DNA from: Sitta carolinensis
Lineage: Eukaryota > Chordata > Aves > Passeriformes > Sittidae
Length of the DNA stretch: 64,000 bases
Assembly: GCA_032173965.1 (NCBI GenBank)
Contig: JAVUNC010000019.1
Coordinates: forward strand, 15,554,234 to 15,618,233
Reading direction: 5' to 3'
A program made the position numbers and the translations under genes. Below, in pieces: positions 56,101 through 64,000 of the stretch. The notes below the pieces were generated by a model that had not been told where the DNA came from, did not search any database, and saw only the letters and a list, made by a program, of their open reading frames with translations. Position 1 is the stretch's first letter. The number at the start of each line of letters is the position of its first letter.

Positions 56101-57334
56101 TCCTCCAGAAACAAGGGAATTTTATTTAAGCCAAAGAGCTATAGAGAGATGCAGTATCTTGTGCTGAGTATTAAAAAAACCCAAGAAGCTTTCACAGAAA
56201 CAAGCTCTTGTTTTAAATTTAGTTTTTAGAGGGCTTTAAAGGTTATCAGATCATTTAGAGTCTCTCCCGCTTTTCCCAGCAGCATTATTGTTCTTTTCTA
56301 GGAAAACAAAAGATGAACTCATTTCCCTCGAATAATTACAGGTTATGCTTGTAAGCAAAAGCAGGACAGAATATTGCTGCCCTCCTTCTCATGAATTGTA
56401 CCTTCTCTGCCCATCTCTTATTCAAAGTCAAAGCCTGGTCGATAAAATAACCCAATTCAGGACCTTACAGAGGGGAAGGCTTCTGCCTACCTGGCCTGTT
56501 GGGCTTGTGCCATGTACAAGTTTTGTCAAACTCCACCTGGTGGATAATCTTAAAAAAGCCTAGGAAATAAACTTACAAAGGCTTTAGTTCCACCAGGATT
56601 GATCTACCACTCGGACACTAGGATAAAACTTACTGAATTGTCTATGTGGCTGTATAGTCTTCATCCTTTCTGTTTCTCCCCATCTCTATGAGTGCTACAA
56701 TCAAGCAAAATCTCTGGGCAGATATTTTTTCTAAGCCCCTTGTATTATTGGGTCATAGTTGCAATTAATACTAATTTCTGGTAATGCAGTTATAGACAGG
56801 AAAAGTCATAGCTCCATGGCACAGCTAAAGAGAATATTACTTTTTGCTCTTTAGCCTCTGACATAGAAAAGTGGAAAGTAATGTGCAAATGTAATTTTCA
56901 GCTAACAGGCAGATTAAGTATTACTTAATTACTCAAATCTCAAACAATACTTAGAGTAACTTTTTACCCATACTTTCCAACTCATAAAAACCATAATAAT
57001 TTTTATCTTTGTAGTTGCTGGTAGTTTCTTTTATAGGATGTCTCATAAATATACCTGGTACCATTCTTCACTTTTATAATACACTATTATTTATTATGAT
57101 CTACTATCCTTCATAAATAATTAAAAAATACATTCAAGACATGTAAACCATATCGGAGCATCCTGTGACACTGAATGCCAGAAGAAGCATTATTTTTGAA
57201 AACAGTAAATTTAATAAAAAGTTGAGAATTGAATTGCTCTCTCAAATACTTGAGGGAGCAAACTGCTCAAATATTTATCTAGAGCCAAAAAATTAACACC
57301 ATTTCACTGTGCTGTGGCACAGTACATAAACCTC

Positions 57335-57452
57335 TACTGTGTGTACTTTATTATCATTTCAGGATGTCATCACTAAATAAGCACAACTGAAGATTGTCTG
57401 CAATTAAAACTTTTATAGAAGTTTCAAGACAATTATTATTTCTGATGAATAA
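57335..57452 (-). other. NDUFAF5: Likely NDUFAF5 3' UTR with poly(A) signal
   Basis: The first AATAAA on the minus strand after the stop is at 57352-57347, about 100 nt downstream, which would give a short 3' UTR. A further AATAAA lies near 57095-57090. No transcript evidence is available, so the end is a guess. Confidence 0.4.
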
Positions 57453-57539
57453 CTATTTTTTTCCTCTTTTAAGAAGTCCTTCTATTTTTCCCAGATCTCC
57501 AAATGAAACTGTTGCAGAACCTCGCTGGGCTGGTTTCGC
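57453..57539 (-). CDS. NDUFAF5: NDUFAF5 last coding exon with stop
   Basis: 87 nt including TAG at 57455-57453. The acceptor TTTCTTTAG|GCG is preceded by an unusually long pyrimidine tract (mostly T on this strand, 57541 to about 57585). It encodes [19 protein letters not shown] followed by a short lysine-rich tail, matching human [19 protein letters not shown]. The extreme C-terminus differs from the mammalian one, as is common for this protein. Confidence 0.94.
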   Translation of the reverse strand, partial: AKPAQRGSATVSFGDLGKIEGLLKRGKK

Positions 57540-57550
57540 CTAAAGAAAAG

Positions 57551-57583
<33 letters not shown>

Positions 57584-60500
57584 ATACATATAGGGTGATT
57601 CTAAAATAAATATATTTGTAAAAAGCTTTTAAAAAATATCTTCAAAGAGAAAAAGCAGCTTCACATCACCTGTGACTCATGGTATTTCCAGCCAATCATG
57701 TAATAGATCTGAAAGGTGGCAGGTACTGAGCCATCGCTGTTTCCGTACATTTCTGTCAGGGCAGGAAGGGAGAGAGAAAAGGTACAGACTGTCAGCTCCT
57801 GGAAACACTCAAGAACTCAGAACAGAGCCTGACAGATTCATCAGAATCACTCCTGGTGAAAGATTTGGGACAATAAAAATATCTCATACTGGTGCATCAA
57901 TATAGTTCAAATCCTGGCATTATAATTAAGGTTAAAAATAGATTATGATAATGGCATTTTGTTCTGAAGTACTTGGGGTTTTTTTGTTTTGCTTTGTTTT
58001 GGTTTTTGGGGGTTTTTTTTACACAAAACTCATAGGAAAAGACACAGAAAAATGTTCTTCAAGTCATTTTAGATCAACTCACTGCCTCTCAAATACTGAC
58101 CTTGGTATATTGCAGCAGCTGCCAGCATCGTCTCCCTGTGCAGCAGAGGTTTTCTATTCCAAGAGCAATTACTCTCCCCCATACCTAAAAATATGTTTTA
58201 GCTTTAAGAAAAAGAAGATATAGCACATGCCATGAGTTAAGTGCCATGCACTAAGGACAGATTCTTACTAAACCAGAGTATGCACAGAATCCTCTGCACT
58301 TCTCTGTAAGAGAGAACATATCGCAGATCATTAGGTGAGTTTCTTATGTGTAAGAATCTAAAACTTTTAATTCCTGTGCTTTGCAATTTACAGTCTACAC
58401 TGCCAGGAATTATTTAAATTATTACGACTTCAGCCTGAGTCTTCAAACTTACAGAGTTTTAAGTCAAACTAATTTTAAGAATGAGTACAAAGAGTTTACT
58501 CGGACACATAACCATACTGTTTTAACAGATAATCATTAAAATTACTTGTCCAAGAGATTTGAAATACAAAATAAAATGACCACAATTCTGATCTTTTTAA
58601 TCACTTACTGCATCTGAATGTTTCTGCTCAGAATAAAAGTTGCCTTTCCATTAAGGAATTACTCCAAACAGCAGTTGATGCAGACAGGAAATGCCCTGAG
58701 TTGCTATGAGTAACAACAGACTGCATGTGAATGACTCCTTTACAATCCATGACAAATGCAATCAGAATATTAACAAAATCATTCCTCAATTGTTTGCTGT
58801 TCCTCAGCTGACTCCAAATTAAGGATATATTTATGCTCATTCCAAAGCAGTTTGTGGATTGCCCTGGTAATTAGAAAGGCTCACAGGAAAAGTCAGTGTG
58901 TGGGATATGGGCTTCTGTCTCCCTCTCAGGGCTTTTCTGCACCTCACACTGAACAGGCTCCTGCAGAACGGGGACCCCAGGGAAGCAGAACAGTCACAGC
59001 AGACCATGAAGTAGCAAATCTTTGACTTGTGCTTCCCAACACAGCTCTCCAGACAGGCACAATCTCCTGACTCACCAGATAGCAGGAAAAAACCTACTGC
59101 TTCCCCTGTTGTAATAAGATTTATTTGTATTTTTTTAAGAAAGAATTTTGTGATGAAGATGGTGAAACACTGGCTCAGGCTGCTAAGAGAGGTGGTGGAT
59201 GACCCACACCTGGAAACATCCAAGACCAGGTGGGACAAAGCTCTGAGCAACCTGACCTAGTTCAAGATGTCCCTGCTCACTGCAGGGAGCTGGACCAGAT
59301 GGCCTTTAAAGGTTCTTTCCAACCCACATGATTCTATGATCTGGAGTTAAGAAACACACAGTAAAACTCTTCTGTGCCTGATCCACTGATACAAAAAACA
59401 TTTATGTTTCCACAAGAAATATACTTGCCTTGTAAGTCTTCCATAACCTCAAATAACCCTGGTAGTTCACTTGGATTTCATCAGTATCCTAGAAGAATAG
59501 GGAAGTTCAGTGTTAGAGCATATCAAGCTAAACAAATAGCATTATTTCAGCCTTGCTGTTTTACCAAACTATGCCCTGCCTGTGGCAGGAGGGTTGGAAT
59601 TAGATGATTTTTAAGGTCCCTTCCAACCCAAACCATTCTACAATTCTATTCATCTGTCCCTTCTGCTCTAATCATGTATTTCTAGGAAGCATATACTATT
59701 TGAACATTTCTAAAAAGTTTTGCTTAGTAGCCCAAACGCAATCAAATTTTAATTTAAACGCCATAATTTTCTTCTTGCTTTTAGAAGAAAGAGCAAGTGT
59801 CGACAATTTTTTCATGCAAGTCTAACATTCTCTGACATTTCTCCAAGAAAACCATCCAAATTCTCCTGGGCCACGAGCCAAAGACACACTTCAGTTGGTT
59901 CCATTAATCACCACAAAGCCAAAAACAGTGGCAGTCCAGGCTATTTCTGCAGCCTGTTCAGCGAAGTGCACCACACACGCAGAAGGAAGCAGTATGTTGT
60001 TACTCCATTAGCAAACAGGGGGTTTTTATATTTCAGAATCTCTGACGTTCTGGATTGTTCTGCCTGATGGTTCTCTTACTTATAATTACCACAGTGAGGG
60101 TGTTAAAGCCAGCCCTGGAGAGCAGATGTCCCAGGTCAGCCACGGCGGTGAAGGGCGACACGTGAGGAGAGAAGCCCCCTTCCCTCTCCAGCTCGGCCAG
60201 CTGCAGGGAGCAGCGCAGCTCGTACAGCGTGTCCCCGCCCAGCATGGCCCCGAGGAACACCCCGGCGGGCTGCAGCACCCGGTGGATCTGAAACACAAAC
60301 ACGGGGCAGGCTGCAGCACCCGGGCATCTGTAACACACACACGGGGCAGGCTGCAGCACCCGGGCATCTGTAACACACACACGGGGCAGGCTGCAGCTCC
60401 CGGGGATCTGTAACACACACACGGGGCAGGCTGCAGCACCTGGGGATCTGTAACACACACACGGGGCAGGCTGCAGCACCTGGGGATCTGTAACACACAA

Positions 60501-63500
60501 CACGGGGCAGGCTGCAGCACCCGGTGGATCTGAAACACAAACACGGGGCAGGCTGCAGCACCCGGGCATCTGTAACACACACACGGGGCAGGCTGCAGCA
60601 CCCGGGCATCTGTAACACACACACGGGGCAGGCTGCAGCTCCCGGTGGATCTGAAACACAAACACGGGGCAGGCTGCAGCACCCGTGGATCTGAAACACA
60701 CAAACACGGGGCAGGCTGCAGCACCCGGGCATCTGTAACACACACACGGGCAGGCTGCAGCTCCCGGGCATCTGTAACACACACACGGGGCAGGCTGCAG
60801 CTCCTGGGGATCTGTAACACACACACGGGGCAGGCTGCAGCTCCTGGGGATCTGTAACACACACACGGGGCAGGCTGCAGCACCCGGGCATCTGTAACAC
60901 ACACACGGGGCAGGCTGCAGCTCCCGGGCATCTGTAACACACACACGGGGCAGGCTGCAGCTCCTGGGGATCTGTAACACACACACGGGGCAGGCTGCAG
61001 CTCCTGGGGATCTGTAACACACACACGGGCAGGCTGTAGCTCCTGGGGATCTGTAACACACACACGGGGCAGGCTGCAGCTCCTGGGGATCTGTAACACA
61101 CACACGGGGCAGGCTGCAGCACCCGGGCATCTGTAACACACACACGGGGCAGGCTGCAGCTCCCGGGCATCTGTAACACACACACGGGGCAGGCTGCAGC
61201 TCCTGGGATCTGTAACACAACACACGGGCAGGCTGCAGCTCCTGGGATCTGTAACACACACACGGGGCAGGCTGCAGCACCTGGGGATCTGTAACACACA
61301 CACGGGGCAGGCTGCAGCACCCGGGGATCTGTAACACACACACGGGGCAGGCTGCAGCACCCGGGCATCTGTAACACACACACGGGGCAGGCTGCAGCTC
61401 CTGGGGATCTGTAACACACACACGGGGCAGGCTGCAGCTCCTGGGGATCTGTAACACACACACGGGGCAGGCTGTAGCTCCTGGGGATCTGTAACACACA
61501 CACGGGGCAGGCTGCAGCTCCCGGGCATCTGTAACACACACACGGGGCAGGCTGCAGCTCCCGGGCATCTGTAACACACACACGGGGCAGGCTGCAGCTC
61601 CTGGGATCTGTAACACACACACGGGGCAGGCTGCAGCTCCTGGGATCTGTAACACACACACGGGCAGGCTGCAGCACCTGGGCATCTGTAACACACACAC
61701 GGGGCAGGCTGCAGCACCCGGGGATCTGTAACACACACACGGGGCAGGCTGCAGCACCCGGGCATCTGTAACACACACACGGGCAGGCTGCAGCTCCTGG
61801 GGATCTGTAACACACACACGGGGCAGGCTGCAGCTCCTGGGGATCTGTAACACACACACGGGCAGGCTGTAGCTCCTGGGGATCTGTAACACACACACGG
61901 GCAGGCTGCAGCTCCCGGGCATCTGTAACACACACACGGGGCAGGCTGCAGCACCCGGGGATCTGTAACACACACACGGGGCAGGCTGCAGCGCCCGGGG
62001 ATCTGTAAGGCACAAACACACAGGTCACAGCTTTGCTATGTGCAGCCTATGTAACTAAGTGATTCTTATACTTTTTATCTTAATGAACTCAAAAGCAATC
62101 ATTGTAAGAGCTGTGACAGACTTTTAATATTGACTGTATTGCACAGGGCAAGCTGACACAGCTTCTGGTGTCACTGCAAACAAATCCTCTGGCTGAAGAG
62201 AGACTATTTTTTTCTATTTTTAAAAGTAAACACTCAGCAATTACAGCATCAGGAAACACGGAACAAACCGTGGAAATTGAGGGTGAAACTATTTTCAGCA
62301 GAATACTCCTAAAACAATATTCACAATTAATTTGCTTCTAAAAGGAGGGTAGATTAAGGTAAGTATGCTATTTATTTTTATTTCCTGAGAGTGGCAAAAG
62401 CACTTTTTAATGGCTTAAGAGAAACAGAGGCTTTAGTTTCCAGTACTGATCTCCACACTTCTGAGACAATAGAGTAATGCCATTTTTATGACATCTATGA
62501 TTACTTATTATTAACTTGCCAAAACAGCAATATCCTAACTCAGACACCATGGCTGACAAGCTGCTTTCTGTTCTCCTAAGTTCTTGCCCCCTTCCTAGTG
62601 AGAGGGCCAATAAATTCATGCTTTCTTGTTACTTTAAGAGTTGGATATGATCTCTGGTTTAGACATCCAGAAGAGCCTGATTATATAACCAGGCTAACAA
62701 GACAGCAAGCACTTCCAACGTTTTGGAAAAAAATATTTTCAATAGTTTTTTAATGAAGTATTAATCAAGCTACCTTTTCTGTGCTAGTAAAAAAGCCTTT
62801 AATTGACAAGTAAGAAAATTAGGCAGTTTCCATTAGTTAAAGACAGTGGTACCAACACAGGAAATCATGAAAGCTGGCCAAGAAGCCCAACTCCCTCCCC
62901 ACTGTGAGACACAGTTCTATTTACTGTGGGAGAAAGTATTTGACACTCTATAGAATACTTAAATGCCAGTGAAAATTGTGTATTTCTTTCCAAGATTTTT
63001 TTCTAAGTCCTGAATGCGTTTTAATTGATTTTTATTATTTCGGTAACAGCAGGATATTCCTATTCTACCAACAGGTGTTAGAACAGCACTGCAATGACTG
63101 ATCAATTTGAAATAAATGAAAAGACAGCCAACTGGTTAACATGCTTCTTGTTCTTGTGCCATGTTTTTGATTTGACTGAAGTTTACACCTGCAAGAAAGA
63201 TCCAATCCAAAATAACTAAAACTGTTAGTGAAAAAGTATTTGCTTCATTTCAAAATCTAAAAGCCTTGATCAAAGCTGTATTTCAAAATAAATGGCTGAG
63301 ACATAAAAATAACTCCATCTCCATAAAGCAGTTCTGGAGAAGTGTAGTATTGTACTACAAATAGTAAGAACTAACAATAAAAAAAGTATTAAAGTAGCAC
63401 TGCTTCAGGTGACATTAGTTACCATGATCTCAGCTGTGGAGAACCCAAAACATTGTACAAACAAATATGTTGTTTCAGTTACTTATTCCAAATTATTTGA

Positions 63501-63725
63501 GGGAGAAAATTAGTAGCAATATCAACTAATGCTCCCCAAACTGCCAAAAGTATTGCAAAAAATACTTATGTGCAACCTGAGTTATTTGTGTGCCTCTTAT
63601 TCAAAGAAGATCTGGAAACAGAGAGTGTTCTCAATGCAAGTAATGGCAAGTGCTGACTTAAGAGTATTCAAAAACAATTTCTTACCTCTTTGAAAGCTTT
63701 AGGAAGGTCATTCACCCAATGTAAA
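57453..63725 (-). CDS. NDUFAF5: NDUFAF5 3' half (last six coding exons), complex I assembly arginine hydroxylase, partial, with apparent frameshift
   Basis: Six minus-strand exons encode about the last 183 residues of NDUFAF5 (human 345 aa), a mitochondrial matrix protein with a class I SAM-methyltransferase-like fold. It hydroxylates an arginine of NDUFS7 early in complex I assembly. Exons: 63686-63725, 60090-60287, 59429-59488, 58101-58184, 57670-57752 and 57453-57539. All junction phases fit except inside 59429-59488, where one base is missing relative to the conserved frame. Five of the introns' splice sites are GT-AG type; the intron after 59429 begins GC. The N-terminal half, including the mitochondrial presequence and the first SAM-fold motifs, lies beyond 64000. 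The intron 60288-63685 carries a 1.7-kb minisatellite copied from the downstream splice acceptor. If the frameshift is real, the C-terminal quarter is replaced and ends early. Confidence 0.95.
57541..57585. repeat. A-rich tract (T-rich on coding strand) at the last NDUFAF5 acceptor
   Basis: The plus strand reads AAAGAAAAG, then about 23 A, then AAGAAGAAAAAA. On the gene's strand this forms the polypyrimidine tract directly ahead of the last acceptor and occupies a third of the 130-bp intron. Length variation here would alter acceptor strength. Confidence 0.75.
57670..57752 (-). CDS. NDUFAF5: NDUFAF5 penultimate coding exon ([17 protein letters not shown] segment)
   Basis: 83 nt. The acceptor is CTGCCCTGACAG|AA; the donor is TCACAG|GTGATG. 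In the conserved frame it encodes (E)[20 protein letters not shown] then WKYHESQ, almost the same as the human protein, and ends in phase 0. In the frame produced by the upstream 1-nt deletion, this exon holds the first stop (TGA at 57698-57696). Confidence 0.95.
57965..58021. repeat. T/G low-complexity tract
   Basis: Runs of T interrupted by G (GGGGTTTTTTTGTTTTGC and similar) in the 348-bp NDUFAF5 intron between exons 58101-58184 and 57670-57752. Simple sequence only. Confidence 0.6.
58101..58184 (-). CDS. NDUFAF5: NDUFAF5 internal exon ([10 protein letters not shown] segment)
   Basis: 84 nt. The acceptor is ACATATTTTTAG|GT; the donor is CCAAG|GTCAGT. With the G carried from the previous exon it encodes [20 protein letters not shown] then LAAAAIYQ, matching the human segment [20 protein letters not shown]. 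It ends one base into a glutamate codon completed by the next exon. The unshifted frame is the conserved one, which is the main evidence that the upstream exon has lost a base. Confidence 0.95.
59150..59345 (+). mobile_element. CR1 3' end inside an NDUFAF5 intron
   Basis: GGCTCAGGCTGCTAAGAGAG, GTGGTGGATGACCCACACCT, GAGCTGGACCAGATGGCC and CTTTCCAACCCACATGATTC run in CR1 3' order. It lies in the intron between exons 59429-59488 and 58101-58184, opposite to the gene's direction. Confidence 0.85.
59429..59488 (-). CDS. NDUFAF5: NDUFAF5 internal exon with apparent 1-nt deletion
   Basis: 60 nt. The acceptor is CTATTCTTCTAG|G; the donor is ACAAG|GCAAGT, a consensus GC-AG type donor. It starts DTDEIQVNY exactly like the family. 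It then reads [11 protein letters not shown] where the family has PGxFExMEDLQ. One additional C in the short C run at about 59462-59463 would restore [11 protein letters not shown], and the flanking exon phases demand 61 nt rather than 60. As written, translation continues out of frame through exon 58101-58184 and meets TGA at 57698-57696. That stop is 26 nt before the last exon junction, so the transcript would probably evade nonsense-mediated decay. A sequencing or consensus error is a real alternative. Confidence 0.9.
59562..59652 (+). mobile_element. CR1 3' terminus inside an NDUFAF5 intron
   Basis: GGTTGGAATTAGATGATTTT, AAGGTCCCTTCCAACCCAAA and CCATTCTACAATTCTATT form the CR1 terminal block. 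It sits 74 bp upstream, on the gene's strand, of exon 59429-59488. Confidence 0.85.
60090..60287 (-). CDS. NDUFAF5: NDUFAF5 internal exon ([17 protein letters not shown] segment)
   Basis: 198 nt, 66 codons, phase 0 at both ends, from [18 protein letters not shown] to [16 protein letters not shown]. It closely matches human NDUFAF5 ([18 protein letters not shown] and FSPHISPFTAVNDLGHLL). The acceptor is GTTTGTGTTTCAG|ATC; the donor is GTG|GTAATT at 60090-60085. The exon is visibly much richer in GC than the other NDUFAF5 exons, chiefly at third codon positions. Its acceptor and first 20 or so bases are the template-like unit of the adjoining 40-bp array, so the proximal edge of the array is the exon itself. 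Confidence 0.96.
60288..62010 (-). repeat. 40-bp minisatellite in NDUFAF5 intron, about 43 copies of the exon's own splice acceptor
   Basis: Read on the minus strand each unit is GTGTGTGTTACAG, then AT(C/G)CCCGGG(T)GCTGCAG or a close variant, then CCTGCCCCGT. The first part corresponds to the 3' splice site of the adjoining NDUFAF5 exon and the second to its first exonic bases (ATCCACCGGGTGCTGCAG). I count 43 copies of the ATCTG core beyond the exon. Units are 38-44 bp, mostly 40. A few units near 60530, 60650 and 60690 keep the exon-like GGTGGATCTGAAACACAAAC form. The distal end near 62010 has its own acceptor-like sequence. All three minus-strand frames are free of stops from about 60140 to 61970. 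Confidence 0.95.
62011..63685. other. NDUFAF5 intron distal to the minisatellite
   Basis: AT-rich intron sequence between the array and exon 63686-63725. No further exon was recognised. Confidence 0.6.
63686..63725 (-). CDS. NDUFAF5: NDUFAF5 internal exon (LHWVNDLP segment)
   Basis: 40 nt. The acceptor is TTCTGTTATTTCAG|T at 63726 and the donor is GAG|GTAAGA at 63686-63681. It encodes the last base of a serine codon and then [13 protein letters not shown], matching the conserved family segment [14 protein letters not shown] at the end of the SAM-fold core. It ends in phase 0, and the next exon begins IH as in the human protein. The preceding exon (expected to encode DLVVSSLS) is not visible and should lie past the right edge. 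Confidence 0.93.
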
Positions 63726-64000
63726 CTGAAATAACAGAAGTGCACATTTTATAATTGCAGATTAAATCAAAGTTAGGGAATGCCAGTAACTACTTCATCA
63801 GCTAAGTAGGTTTCAGGAGCCAAAGCCACAAATGGTTTCTCAAGGTGCAAGCATGCTGAAACACTTGCTTGAAACAGATACCAAACAAAAAGACAAGTTT
63901 ATCCACAGAGTGCTTTTCTTTCCTTTTTTTGGTGAGAAAAATGCAAGTCCTGGAGACTAGCTCATCAAAACGCAGGAAAGAGAGAAGCTCCAAGTGTTTT
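63726..64000. other. NDUFAF5 intron continuing off the window
   Basis: No match to the expected preceding exon (DLVVSSLS segment) was found, so it should lie beyond the edge. Confidence 0.6.

Larger units (their letters stand above)
48661..57334. other. Intergenic downstream of NDUFAF5, CR1 relics only
   Basis: Apart from the CR1 fragments at 51.0 and 52.9-53.2 kb, I see no gene. The patch at 53750-54150 is GC-richer and unclassified. An open frame at 55441-55644 (67 residues, lysine-rich) has no recognisable domain or splice context. Confidence 0.45.

Noticed and set aside
60033..62028. Three minus-strand open frames of about 630-660 residues through the 40-bp array
   Set aside because: Only the 198-nt exon at their downstream end is a known coding segment; the rest is repeat DNA. 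The openness is reported as a finding, not as a gene.
1..64000. tRNA, rRNA or known small RNA genes
   Set aside because: No convincing A/B-box pairs with cloverleaf potential or familiar snRNA sequences were seen by eye; a covariance-model search was not possible.

Overview
The window is vertebrate nuclear DNA, almost certainly from a bird. It is AT-rich and gene-poor, carries several CR1 LINE 3' ends of avian type, one LTR-like element and two GC-rich minisatellites, and has split genes with canonical splice sites. Two genes are recognised from their protein sequence, both on the minus strand: the 5' end of MACROD2 (left) and the 3' half of NDUFAF5 (right). In human 20p12 these genes are also neighbours on the same strand, so the synteny supports both calls.

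Layout: 1-8468 is MACROD2 intron 2 (continuing beyond the window), with a 36-bp GC-rich minisatellite at 895-2358. MACROD2 exon 2 is 8469-8585, intron 1 is 8586-12509, and coding exon 1 is 12510-12555 inside a CpG island (about 12140-13330). A CR1 3' end abuts the island at 13333-13680. From 13.7 to 57.4 kb lies about 44 kb of intergenic DNA in which I recognise only repeats and a few local structures. Mammals have SEL1L2 in this interval; I could not see it here. From 57.45 kb to the right edge are the last six coding exons of NDUFAF5.

The most notable finding is in NDUFAF5. The intron upstream of its 198-nt exon (60090-60287) holds about 43 tandem copies of a 40-bp unit (60288-62010). The unit is a copy of that exon's own 3' splice site plus its first exonic bases, so the array is a row of candidate splice acceptors touching the real exon. 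It has no stop codon in any of the three coding-strand frames. The next exon (59429-59488) appears to lack one C, which shifts the frame; this is either a real lesion or a sequence error. That exon ends in a consensus GC-AG donor.

The two genes share no pathway. MACROD2 removes mono-ADP-ribose from proteins; NDUFAF5 is a mitochondrial matrix enzyme needed early in complex I assembly.
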